Source: an uncultured Spirochaetota bacterium (GTDB lineage Bacteria > Spirochaetota > Spirochaetia > Treponematales > Treponemataceae). From it: a stretch of 64,000 nt of DNA. Below the pieces are notes generated by a model. It searched no databases. It saw only the letters and a list, made by a program, of their open reading frames with translations, and was not told the DNA's origin. Position numbers and translations under genes: made by a program. The first letter of the stretch is position 1, and every line of letters starts with the position of its first letter. Positions 8,735-16,134 of this stretch are shown here, one piece after another. The stretch is from positions 109,549 through 173,548 of the forward strand of contig CALXMF010000004.1 in the NCBI GenBank assembly GCA_944389415.1, given 5' to 3'.

Positions 8735-10636
8735 TTACAGCACTGAATATGCATACCGACTCAAATCATCAGGAGCAAGACCGGCATCAGCAAGCACCTC
8801 GGAACGTTTCCCCTGCGCTAAAAACTGATCCGGAAAACCAACAGCTATACATTTACCATCAGGAACAATTTTTTTATAACAGACGGCCAGATACTCTCCA
8901 ATACCTCCGGCAAGCATTCCATCTTCTGCAAACACAACAGACTGATACTGCCGTGAGATTTCATTAAAATATTCAATATCAATTGGTTTTATAAACCGCA
9001 AATTATAAATATCAGCAAACACATTTTTAAAAGCAAGCTGTCTGCACGCGGTTAGAACTTCTGAAAATATGCCTCCTGTACAGACAAACAGCAGTTTCTT
9101 TCCGCAATTACGTTCTAATAACAAAGAAGTCTCAGTATCACAATAATCAGAACAACGCAAAAGAACACCGCGCCCCTCTGCTACCGGCAAAGAAAATTCA
9201 GGGAACTCAGATGGACACGATGTTTTTGGATAGCGTATCACAACAGGCGCTTTTCGCTGAGCTGCCCAAAACAGCAATAACTCAAGTTCCGCAGCAGAAG
9301 CAGGCGCAGTCAAAATCAGATTTGGAACGGAACGCATCTGTGCTATATCAAAAATTCCCTGATGAGTTTCTCCATCATCAGGTACTGCACCAGCTCTATC
9401 CAACACAAAAATAGACGGACAAGCAGGAATTGCAATATCATGAATTAACTGATCTATCGCCCGCTGCATAAAAGTTGAATATATCGCTGTTACCGGCAGC
9501 GCGCCTGCCGCAGCAAGCCCACCGGCAAATGTGACCGCGTGCTGTTCCGCAATGCCAACATCAAAAAAACGCTCAGGATATTTACGAGAGAAACGGCTCA
9601 ATCCGGTTCCTTTAGACATCGCCGCCGTTATCGCGACAACACGACTGTCTGCCGCCGCAAGTTTCATAAGCGCATTTGAGAATGCTTCGGTATAACTCAT
9701 TGCATCGAATTTTTCAACAGTACCATCAGAAATACAAAATGGACCGATTCCATGAAATGCAGCCGGATCATTTTCAGCGGGACTGTATCCCCGCCCCTTT
9801 TTAGTAAGCACATGAATAACAACGGGACGTGAAAGATGCTTTGCCTTTCGCAGAACCCGTTCCAAATCAGTCATATTATGCCCATCAAGAGGACCAACAT
9901 ATTCAAAGCCCAAATCAGAAAAAATGTTCGTCTGAAAAAAGAGCCCTTTTAATCCACGTTTAAAACGAAATATAAAATGTGTTAAAAACTTGTTTACCAG
10001 CGGGATTCTGGCAACAGCTCTGTCTATGGTGTAACGAAAAGACTGATACGATGAAGTCGTTGTCAGCCGGCTCAAATACCTTGACAGCGCACCGGTATTC
10101 TCACTGATTGACATTTGATTATCATTTAAAATAACAATCAGATTCTTAGCCAAAAGTCCCGCATGAGATAAAGCCTCAAACGCCATACCGCCAGTCAGTG
10201 CACCGTCTCCAATGACGGCAACAACCTTTCCTTCAATGTTAAGAAGTTCTCTGCCGGTAAGCATACCAAGTGCAGATGAAATAGAAGTAGATGAATGACC
10301 TGCGTCAAAGAAATCATGAGAACTCTCACTGCGTTTTGTAAAACCTGACAGTCCGCCGTGTTTTCGCAATGTAGAAAAACGATCATAACGGCCCGTTATC
10401 AGTTTATGAGTATAACACTGGTGACTGACATCCCAAATAATCGCATCAGTTGGACTGTCAAACACCCTATGCAGTGCAAGAGTAAGTTCTACTGTTCCCA
10501 AATTACTGGCAAGATGTCCGCCGTTTTTGGCAACAGTCTCTAATATTGTTTTTCGAATATCAGCAGCAAGGGCAGCAAGCTGCTTTCTATCCAAACGTTT
10601 AATATCTTTAGGCGAATGTATTTCGGATAGAAGCGT
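8735..10636 (-). CDS. dxs: 1-Deoxy-D-xylulose-5-phosphate synthase, possible ACG start
   Basis: Dxs makes DXP from pyruvate and glyceraldehyde-3-phosphate with thiamine diphosphate, entering the MEP isoprenoid pathway. Signatures present: GGHLASNLG, a ThDP-binding GDGALTGGMA followed by LNDNQMSIS, DGHN, and GIAEQHAVTFAGGLA of the transketolase pyrimidine domain. The first standard start in frame is TTG 10594, but the codons before it still encode homologous Dxs N-terminus (LLSEIHSPKDIKRLD). An in-frame stop lies just upstream of GAGGAG (10648-10643). The codon 6 nt after that Shine-Dalgarno is ACG (10636), one base from ATG. I place the start there: 633 residues. The gene heads the operon to truA. 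Confidence 0.93.
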   Translation of the reverse strand, partial: TLLSEIHSPKDIKRLDRKQLAALAADIRKTILETVAKNGGHLASNLGTVELTLALHRVFDSPTDAIIWDVSHQCYTHKLITGRYDRFSTLRKHGGLSGFTKRSESSHDFFDAGHSSTSISSALGMLTGRELLNIEGKVVAVIGDGALTGGMAFEALSHAGLLAKNLIVILNDNQMSISENTGALSRYLSRLTTTSSYQSFRYTIDRAVARIPLVNKFLTHFIFRFKRGLKGLFFQTNIFSDLGFEYVGPLDGHNMTDLERVLRKAKHLSRPVVIHVLTKKGRGYSPAENDPAAFHGIGPFCISDGTVEKFDAMSYTEAFSNALMKLAAADSRVVAITAAMSKGTGLSRFSRKYPERFFDVGIAEQHAVTFAGGLAAAGALPVTAIYSTFMQRAIDQLIHDIAIPACPSIFVLDRAGAVPDDGETHQGIFDIAQMRSVPNLILTAPASAAELELLLFWAAQRKAPVVIRYPKTSCPSEFPEFSLPVAEGRGVLLRCSDYCDTETSLLLERNCGKKLLFVCTGGIFSEVLTACRQLAFKNVFADIYNLRFIKPIDIEYFNEISRQYQSVVFAEDGMLAGGIGEYLAVCYKKIVPDGKCIAVGFPDQFLAQGKRSEVLADAGLAPDDLSRYAYSVL

Positions 10637-10642
10637 AAAACA

Positions 10643-10648
10643 CTCCTC
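10643..10648 (-). promoter_or_regulatory. Shine-Dalgarno deciding the dxs start
   Basis: GAGGAG on the minus strand, 6 nt before the ACG codon at 10636 and 48 nt before the first standard in-frame start codon at 10594. It argues for initiation at or near ACG. Confidence 0.5.
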
Positions 10649-10670
10649 TTATAGAGTATCTAAGAGCAAC

Positions 10671-10718
10671 AAAAAAGACCGCAGTTTAAGTTGCTCACGC
10701 AACTAAAAGCAGCGGTCT
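10671..10718 (-). terminator. Rho-independent terminator after the small basic-protein gene
   Basis: Outer stem AGACCGC (10676-10682) with GCGGTCT (10712-10718), inner stem AGTTGC/GCAACT (10689-10704) with a 4-nt loop. On the minus strand it is followed by six T (A run 10671-10676). It lies between the COX24-type gene and dxs. Confidence 0.75.
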
Positions 10719-10800
10719 CCATCGGCAAAAACAAAACCGACGCACATAGGCAAACTGTACATATAGTACTTTTACACAGAACGTGTGTTTGCAGAACAAA

Positions 10801-10890
10801 CTACTTGTTCTTATGCCGATTTCGTCTCAGCTTCTTCTTGCGCTTATGTGTTGCAATCTTTTGGCGCTTTCTTTTCTTTCCGCAAGGCAC
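10801..10890 (-). CDS. Small basic protein, COX24/AURKAIP1-domain type
   Basis: A 29-codon gene with GTG start at 10890, preceded by AAGGAG at a 7-nt gap, ending TAG at 10801. Half of the residues are Lys or Arg: MPCGKKRKRQ, then IATHKRKKKLRRNRHKNK. This pattern (GKKRKR..KxxTHKRKKxLRxNRHK) matches the short AURKAIP1/COX24-domain proteins found in several bacterial phyla and related to mitochondrial small-subunit proteins, so a ribosomal role is likely by family knowledge. It has its own promoter and terminator, as expected for a highly expressed small protein. Confidence 0.82.
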   Translation of the reverse strand: MPCGKKRKRQKIATHKRKKKLRRNRHKNK

Positions 10891-10919
10891 AATGGCACTC
10901 CTTATTGAAAACTGTATAT

Positions 10920-10948
10920 ATTATCATCAATTCAGACTTTTTCGTCAA
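10920..10948 (-). promoter_or_regulatory. Promoter of the small basic-protein gene
   Basis: On the minus strand TTGACG (10948-10943), 17-bp spacer, GATAAT (10925-10920). The leader to GTG 10890 is about 25 nt and holds AAGGAG. The -35 box lies inside a 9-bp inverted repeat (10931-10955). Confidence 0.6.
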
Positions 10949-10955
10949 GTCTGAA
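10931..10955. repeat. 9-bp inverted repeat at the miaA 3' end
   Basis: TTCAGACTT (10931-10939) and AAGTCTGAA (10947-10955) with a 7-nt loop start directly after the miaA stop codon. The T run of a strong terminator is missing, and the -35 hexamer of the next gene's promoter lies within it. It could be a weak terminator, an operator, or both. Confidence 0.6.
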
Positions 10956-11924
10956 TCAGTGATTTGCCTCATTTTTAAAAGCGGCAATATGTTTCACTAT
11001 TCCTTCATAATCATCAGCATCAAATAGCACCGATGATGGGATTCCTCTAAAAAAAGTTTCCTGGCGTTTAGCGTAATGACGGCTGTCAGTTATGATCTGC
11101 GCTTTGACTGCACGCAGCCATGATTCTCTTGAATCAAAATCACTTTGCCGCACAGTAAAAAATTCTCTGTAACCAATCGCCTGCATTCCCGGGTCCTGTT
11201 CAGTAAATCCCTGGTACACCAGTGACTCAAATTCCTGAGCTAGTCCGCTGCGAAACATCTGCTCAACACGAAGCACGATACGCTCATACAGAATCTTTCT
11301 GTCCCGCACTAATATAATAGTACAAAAACGATACTGACTGCGCGTCTGTAACGGAAGCCGGTACTTACTCAGCGGCTTTCCTGTTGTATAATATATTTCA
11401 AGCGCACGCAGTATACGGTACGCGTCATTAGGATGAATTTTTAACGCACTTTCGGGGTCTGTTTTCCGAAGTTCCGCGTACAGCACCTCCGCTCCATCCT
11501 GTTTTAAACGGTTCTGAAGTTGAATACGCACAGCCGGTTCAGCTTCGGGTGTCGGCGGCAAACCGCAGATAAAATTTTTTATATAAAATGCAGTTCCGCC
11601 CATTATCAGCGGAATCTTGCCGCGTCCAAAAATCTCCGCACAGCATTCATCCGCCAGACGGACAAATTCACCTGCTCCAAACGGATCAGCAGGTGAATGA
11701 ATATCAATTAAATAATGAGGCAGACGTTGACGCAGACTGGCATCAGGTTTTGCAGTGCCAATATCCATTCCCCGATACACCTGCATCGAATCAGCACTGA
11801 TTACTTCTGCCATCCCTGCGAAAGGACTGTCAGCATCAGCTGAAAATAATCTATCAGCAAGAGCTGTTTTTCCGCAGGCTGTCGCCCCAAACAGCACCAG
11901 CACAGGAATCGGCGTGCCGTTCAT
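10956..11924 (-). CDS. miaA: tRNA dimethylallyltransferase MiaA
   Basis: MiaA adds a dimethylallyl group to A37 of tRNAs that read codons starting with U. The 322-residue protein has the P-loop LFGATACGKT (residues 11-20, with Cys where Ser is common), ISADSMQVYRGMDIGTAKP near residue 40, DIHSP.. and GGTAFYIKNF motifs. It starts 4 bp after the rpoZ stop, so the two form an operon. The DMAPP it uses is a product of the MEP pathway that dxs, just downstream, begins. Confidence 0.96.
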   Translation of the reverse strand: MNGTPIPVLVLFGATACGKTALADRLFSADADSPFAGMAEVISADSMQVYRGMDIGTAKPDASLRQRLPHYLIDIHSPADPFGAGEFVRLADECCAEIFGRGKIPLIMGGTAFYIKNFICGLPPTPEAEPAVRIQLQNRLKQDGAEVLYAELRKTDPESALKIHPNDAYRILRALEIYYTTGKPLSKYRLPLQTRSQYRFCTIILVRDRKILYERIVLRVEQMFRSGLAQEFESLVYQGFTEQDPGMQAIGYREFFTVRQSDFDSRESWLRAVKAQIITDSRHYAKRQETFFRGIPSSVLFDADDYEGIVKHIAAFKNEANH

Positions 11925-11928
11925 AAAA

Positions 11929-12120
11929 CTAATTTTCTATACTGTATGTAACACTCTTATCAAAAAGCTGTTCAGCAGCAACAGAGACAACTTTATCATC
12001 ATTTGCCTCAATAACCGGATCTTTTACCATCGAAAGCTGAAAAGCTCTGCGGCTTGCGGCGCAAGTTATTTCATAAATATTATCTTTGAACTTAATCAGT
12101 TGCTCAAGCGGAAATATCAT
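11929..12120 (-). CDS. rpoZ: RNA polymerase omega subunit (RpoZ)
   Basis: A 63-residue protein starting MIFPLEQLIKF. The segment ITCAASRRAFQL near residues 18-29 matches the conserved 'A..RA.QL' helix of omega, which supports folding of the beta' subunit. ATG 12120 has GAGG at a suitable distance; the reading frame is open further upstream but that part shows no resemblance. Short omega proteins of this kind are typical next to miaA in spirochaetes, to my knowledge. The assignment rests on one helix and on context. Confidence 0.72.
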   Translation of the reverse strand: MIFPLEQLIKFKDNIYEITCAASRRAFQLSMVKDPVIEANDDKVVSVAAEQLFDKSVTYSIEN

Positions 12121-12152
12121 TACACACCTCGCTAAAAATTCAGGTACAATAT

Positions 12153-12181
12153 AATATAAAAGAAAAAACTGTTTATGTAAA
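12153..12181 (-). promoter_or_regulatory. Promoter of rpoZ-miaA
   Basis: On the minus strand TTTACA (12181-12176), 17-bp spacer, TATATT (12158-12153), about 32 nt before the rpoZ ATG. Confidence 0.6.
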
Positions 12182-12266
12182 CTCATATCCAAAGCAAAAA
12201 AACACAGAATTTGCTGTGAACATACTTGCATAAAGTATCTGTATATGATATATTCTTATTCATCAC

Positions 12267-12340
12267 GGGGGCGTAGCGAAGCTGGTTATCGCGTCGGCCT
12301 GTCAAGCCGAAGATCGCGGGTTCAAGCCCCGTCGCTCCCG
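12267..12340 (+). tRNA. tRNA-Asp (GTC)
   Basis: A 74-nt cloverleaf: acceptor GGGGGCG/CGCTCCC with one G-U pair, anticodon loop CTGTCAA giving GTC, T arm GCGGGTTCAAGCCCCGT region, discriminator G as expected for Asp. CCA is not encoded. Confidence 0.96.
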
Positions 12341-12342
12341 CT

Positions 12343-12377
12343 AAGCACCTACCGTATTTGGTACGGTGCTTTTTTTT
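12343..12377 (+). terminator. Intrinsic terminator between tRNA-Asp and tRNA-Pro
   Basis: AGCACC-TACC pairs with GGTA-GGTGCT (one bulged C), about 10 bp, followed by eight T (12370-12377). The T run touches the first base of tRNA-Pro. Confidence 0.8.
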
Positions 12378-12450
12378 CGGGCAGTAGCGCAGGTGGTAGC
12401 GCGCTAGGTTCGGGACTTAGAGGTCGCGGGTTCGAATCCCGCCTGCCCGA
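12378..12450 (+). tRNA. tRNA-Pro (CGG)
   Basis: A 73-nt cloverleaf: acceptor CGGGCAG/CTGCCCG starting with the C1-G72 pair typical of bacterial tRNA-Pro, anticodon stem CTAGG/CTTAG with loop TTCGGGA (anticodon CGG), T arm GCGGG-TTCGAAT-CCCGC, discriminator A. CCA is not encoded. Confidence 0.95.
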
Positions 12451-12510
12451 CTCTATTTATATTCTATTTCTATGCTAAATTATCAGTCATTACATTTTTA
12501 ATCTATTTTT

Positions 12511-12532
12511 GATCCGTTTTTAGTCTTTTTTT
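12511..12532. repeat. Dispersed AT-rich repeat, copy beside tRNA-Pro
   Basis: GATCCGTTTTTAGTC followed by a T run, then TATTTTAAAA. Nearly the same words recur at 63862-63884 and 63906-63920, about 51 kb away. The stretch 12451-12774 contains no gene; it holds this element and the 66-bp tandem repeat. Confidence 0.6.
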
Positions 12533-12567
12533 ATTTTAAAATATGCTTATCTTTAAGCCATTGTTAC

Positions 12568-12711
12568 ATTATCTTTGAATCAAAAATACACTGTTTTTAT
12601 TTTAAAAATAATTTATTTTGCGTTCAAAAAAAGATTATCTTTGAATTAAAAATACACTATTTTTGTTTTGAAAATAATTTATTTTGCGCTTAAAAAAAGA
12701 TTATTTTTAAA
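12568..12711. repeat. 66-bp tandem repeat, two copies and a partial third
   Basis: Unit 1 (12568-12633) and unit 2 (12634-12699) both start ATTATCTTTGAAT, continue through AAAAATACACT and AATAATTTATTTTGCG, and end in AAAAAAAG, with only a few substitutions. A third copy begins at 12700 and breaks off after about a dozen bases. It is noncoding in all frames. Confidence 0.85.
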
Positions 12712-12774
12712 TATCTGATAATGTATCACACAGAAACGGCAATATATACCGCTCCTGTGCGCGTTGCAGAAATA

Positions 12775-14025
12775 CTATTGATATTGTTTTAAAATTTCCG
12801 CATCCCGTGTAAAAAGACCTGAATTAGCAATAATAAATTTTTCTATCGAATTAAGTCCTTTTCTCTTTTGACGATAATTCTGGGCGACACCGTTATAACG
12901 GTACTGCGCGTTTTCTTCTTTATAAAATCCGTTAACCGAATCATCAGTATACGGAAGGGCCTCTGTACGCAGCAGAAGTCCGTATAAATCCTGGACATAT
13001 GCCTGGAATTCTCCGTAGCAGAACGAGCTTGAGTGTCCAAAACCAAGACCATGTCCCATCTCGTGCGCTATCAATGCGGAATCTTCACTGTTGCTGCCGT
13101 AATAGTGAGAATAGAATACCCATGTATCTACACCGAGCGTAGCGCCTCCGCCAAGCCCGCCGCCTATCGCGGTTACACCGACATTAAAATGTTCTTTATT
13201 ATATATCTGTGTAAGCAGTTTCTCATAATCAGCTTGTGAAGAATAATAATATCCACTATCGGTGTGAAAGTGTTTTCCGTTGTTATTTGATTTTGGATAG
13301 TTTACCGCCGTAAACGAATATAACATTTCATCAGAATCAAATACAGCGGCCATATTAGTAATCATGATAATCCATTCACGGGCATACAGAGCGTTTATCT
13401 CTCTCCAGTTACCTCCGCTGTAATTACCAAATGTTACTTTCCAATGAGGACGCATTCCTGCTATTTTTTGATACCAGGGGTCAAGAGACGTAATTGAATA
13501 CTTAATATTATTTTGTGAAACAGAATCAAAGAACGCAGATACCCACTTTCCACTTCTTGTCTGATACTCTGTTACGCCTTTAGAAAAAGGAACCGTATAT
13601 ACTTGCTGCGAAAGTGCAGGCAATTCCTGAATATGCATCAGATAAATATCTTCTTGATATTCAGGAATATTCATCCAGATACGTACATCTTTAACAGGCC
13701 GCATTGCGTAACTTATCACCTGAATAGTTGTCTCTGAAAGCCATTTTACCTGCAGCGGCTGATTAACATAAAAATAACGTTTCTCCTGATCTGTAATAGT
13801 TTCAAATGATTCTTCATTTTGCAGGATCAAACTTTTTCTCACAGAATATTGTTCCGCATCATCGGCACGAAGATTCTTAATCTCTGTTGGAACCGAAGGC
13901 CGGGGTATATCTAAAGGAATATTATATACTTGCTGCTGGCATCCAGCAGCAAAAGAAGCAAAAAATACAGCTGAGGCTGTATACAGGAAAAAAGTTTTAA
14001 TCTTGTTTTTATACGTTTTTTTCAA
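12775..14025 (-). CDS. Putative zinc metalloprotease lipoprotein (HExxHxxGxxH)
   Basis: 416 residues from a TTG start at 14025 with GGAG upstream. A lipoprotein signal (Lys-rich start, hydrophobic core, lipobox FAAGC ending near residue 29) predicts an inner- or outer-membrane anchor. The motif HEMGHGLGFGH at residues 321-331 is the full metzincin-type zinc site (HExxHxxGxxH), preceded by a Gly-rich stretch. The remaining sequence is not recognisable to me. Substrate unknown. A monocistronic gene, with only the AT-rich repeat region downstream. Confidence 0.75.
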   Translation of the reverse strand: MKKTYKNKIKTFFLYTASAVFFASFAAGCQQQVYNIPLDIPRPSVPTEIKNLRADDAEQYSVRKSLILQNEESFETITDQEKRYFYVNQPLQVKWLSETTIQVISYAMRPVKDVRIWMNIPEYQEDIYLMHIQELPALSQQVYTVPFSKGVTEYQTRSGKWVSAFFDSVSQNNIKYSITSLDPWYQKIAGMRPHWKVTFGNYSGGNWREINALYAREWIIMITNMAAVFDSDEMLYSFTAVNYPKSNNNGKHFHTDSGYYYSSQADYEKLLTQIYNKEHFNVGVTAIGGGLGGGATLGVDTWVFYSHYYGSNSEDSALIAHEMGHGLGFGHSSSFCYGEFQAYVQDLYGLLLRTEALPYTDDSVNGFYKEENAQYRYNGVAQNYRQKRKGLNSIEKFIIANSGLFTRDAEILKQYQ

Positions 14026-14199
14026 TTGTTACTCCAATATATGAATATTATTTATATCGACATATCAAATTACAAGTTATCATGAAAACCAGTTCATACA
14101 GAAATAAATTCAGCCAGCAACTCTCCGATATACAAGATATACTAGTATCATACAGTAATATGTGATCTTTTTTATCCGAACTGCCTGCAAATATTTTTC

Positions 14200-14229
14200 T
14201 TGACCGCTCTATCATCTTTAGGGTACAAT
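14200..14229 (+). promoter_or_regulatory. Promoter of the isochorismatase-family gene
   Basis: TTGACC (14200-14205), 18-bp spacer, TACAAT (14224-14229); the ATG at 14236 is 6 nt downstream with no Shine-Dalgarno. Confidence 0.6.
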
Positions 14230-14235
14230 ACTTGC

Positions 14236-15024
14236 ATGGTTAATGCAGTAGTAATTATAGATGCGCAGAATGATTTCTGTGTCCCAAACGGTGCCTTGTA
14301 TGTTCCCAATGCATCCGAAGACTGCGGACGTCTCGCACAATGGATCAATAACAACAGTGATAAAATTGATAACATTCATATGTCACTCGATACCCATCCA
14401 TCCTATCATATTGCACATCCCATATTCTGGAAAGACGCAGCAGGCAACCATCCTCCAGTCTATACCGTTATTACCTATAAAGATTTTGAAACAGAAAAAT
14501 ATACACCCGTTGATGCAGCACAAAAAGAATATGTGGCTGAATATCTTATGGCGCTTGAAACACGGGGACGATACCAACTCACCATCTGGCCTCCGCATTG
14601 CCTTGTAGCGACATATGGTTATTGTATCGAATCACGCATCTGGGATGCTGTCCATACATGGGAAGTATCCCATCCAGGAAAATCCATCGATTTTATCTTA
14701 AAAGCGCTGAATTCAAGAACAGAACACTATAGTGCTATACACGCAGAAGTACCAGATCCGACAGATACACGTACACGGACTAATTTTGCTTTTATCGAAT
14801 CGATAAAAAATGTAGACCGTATTATTTTTGCCGGAGAAGCGCTGTCCCACTGTGTTGCAAATACATTGCAGGATCTCTCCCAGCACATTCCCTATAATAA
14901 AATGGTACTGCTTACTGACTGTACTTCAAATGTCGCCGGATTTGAGCATAAAGGCGCCGCGTTCCTTGAACAAGCCTGCAGCAAGGGTTTACAGGCTGTT
15001 TCTTCCACAGAATTCAATCTGTAA
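14236..15024 (+). CDS. Isochorismatase-family hydrolase, nicotinamidase-like
   Basis: The 262-residue protein belongs to the cysteine hydrolase family that includes nicotinamidase/pyrazinamidase. Visible catalytic parts: Asp in VVIIDAQNDFC near residue 9, a metal-binding segment SLDTHPSYHIAHP near residue 52, a Lys in FILKALNSRTEH, and Cys in ALSHCVANT near residue 210. Nicotinamidase frees nicotinic acid for NAD salvage; that is the best guess, though other amides are possible. The longer open frame from 14200 begins within the promoter. It converges on the FemAB gene. Confidence 0.85.
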   Translation: MVNAVVIIDAQNDFCVPNGALYVPNASEDCGRLAQWINNNSDKIDNIHMSLDTHPSYHIAHPIFWKDAAGNHPPVYTVITYKDFETEKYTPVDAAQKEYVAEYLMALETRGRYQLTIWPPHCLVATYGYCIESRIWDAVHTWEVSHPGKSIDFILKALNSRTEHYSAIHAEVPDPTDTRTRTNFAFIESIKNVDRIIFAGEALSHCVANTLQDLSQHIPYNKMVLLTDCTSNVAGFEHKGAAFLEQACSKGLQAVSSTEFNL

Positions 15025-15025
15025 C

Positions 15026-15062
15026 GCACAGCTAATACAGCTGTGCTATCTTTTAAAAAGTT
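15026..15062 (+). terminator. Terminator between convergent genes
   Basis: Perfect 8-bp stem GCACAGCT/AGCTGTGC (15026-15046) with a 5-nt loop, followed by TATCTTTTAAAAAG and a T run. It lies after the hydrolase stop and touches the FemAB stop codon. Confidence 0.65.
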
Positions 15063-16134
15063 TTTTTATCTTTTTAAACCAGAAAGCCCGTATCCGTTCT
15101 GCAGCTATATACAATATATAGAACGGGGAGAGAGGAACATCTATACTGCCGGGACGATGTATTATTTTTCCTCCAAAACCGGTTTTAAATCGATACAGTC
15201 CGTGCATGGGATGGTTTTCATTATCATTTGGCGGTATCCCATAAAAATCATATACAGCCGAGCCATATGCCTTTGCGTCACATACCGCAATCCACTGCAG
15301 CAGATATGCCGGCATGAGATTACGGTGAGAATTAGATGATGCGCCGTACAGGTAAATAGCTTCGCGCTGCGAAAATACTGTTATAATAGCAGCAAGCGGT
15401 TCACCATTATATTCCGCGATATACAGTGTTACACGCGGCGTATGTTCGTTCTGCGTATCACCGCTCTGTTCAAGTAGTTTTTTATAATATGATTTCTCAT
15501 GAACAGCTATACCATCACGGCGCGCGGTTGTTTCATACAACTGATAAAAAATATCAATATCAGAAACCTCTCCCCGCCTGACAGATACCCCTTTTTTTTC
15601 TGCGAGCCGGATATTATAACGCCATTTGGGCTTCATATTACTGAGTAATTCTTCTTGTGAACACCTGAGATCTAATACAACTGTATCAGGCGGCTGAATC
15701 GCCACTGGAGCTACAGAAAAGTTTTTTTTACGCAGAAGACTTTTTATATATAAATTTCTTGTATCTTCTGATTCAAAATCTATGGGAGGATCAAATCTCA
15801 GACATAAGGTATTTTTTGGCAGATACTGTTTTATCTGCTGTGCGGTCAAAGCAAGAATTTCCTCATACTCCTCAAGAGAGACACCGGCTGTACCGGCAGC
15901 GGTCTGTAACGGAATATCAAGCCCCATTGGACAATAGGCAATTGATCCAAATCGAAACGCTCTAATCAGAACCAAACATTCAACACTGCCGCATTCACAA
16001 GCCGTATACCGCACCAGAAAACGATGCTGCCGCCATCCATGTGCACTTTTAAAAGTACCCCAGAATTCAGATTGAAGAAAACGGCATGCAGTATATATCT
16101 GATGGGTAATCGGCTCTATAGAAACAGTTATCAA
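15046..16134 (-). CDS. FemAB-family aminoacyltransferase (peptidoglycan bridge type)
   Basis: A 362-residue protein of the FemX/FemAB group, GNAT-fold enzymes that move an amino acid from aminoacyl-tRNA to the stem peptide of lipid II. Evidence: SEFWGTFKSAHGW near residue 23, the segment MKPKWRYNIRLAEKKGV near residue 165 and YLYGASSNSHRNLMPAYLLQW near 275, all characteristic. It starts with TTG whose last two bases overlap the metG stop (TTGA), so it is coupled to metG. Which residue it transfers cannot be told. Confidence 0.85.
   Translation of the reverse strand: MITVSIEPITHQIYTACRFLQSEFWGTFKSAHGWRQHRFLVRYTACECGSVECLVLIRAFRFGSIAYCPMGLDIPLQTAAGTAGVSLEEYEEILALTAQQIKQYLPKNTLCLRFDPPIDFESEDTRNLYIKSLLRKKNFSVAPVAIQPPDTVVLDLRCSQEELLSNMKPKWRYNIRLAEKKGVSVRRGEVSDIDIFYQLYETTARRDGIAVHEKSYYKKLLEQSGDTQNEHTPRVTLYIAEYNGEPLAAIITVFSQREAIYLYGASSNSHRNLMPAYLLQWIAVCDAKAYGSAVYDFYGIPPNDNENHPMHGLYRFKTGFGGKIIHRPGSIDVPLSPFYILYIAAERIRAFWFKKIKKLFKR

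Noticed and set aside
10691..11027. Two plus-strand frames of 80-87 codons
   Set aside because: They run across a terminator, the antisense of the small basic-protein gene and the promoter palindrome.
12568..12711. CRISPR-like array
   Set aside because: The 66-bp period has no constant repeat/variable spacer structure; whole units are alike and no cas gene is present.
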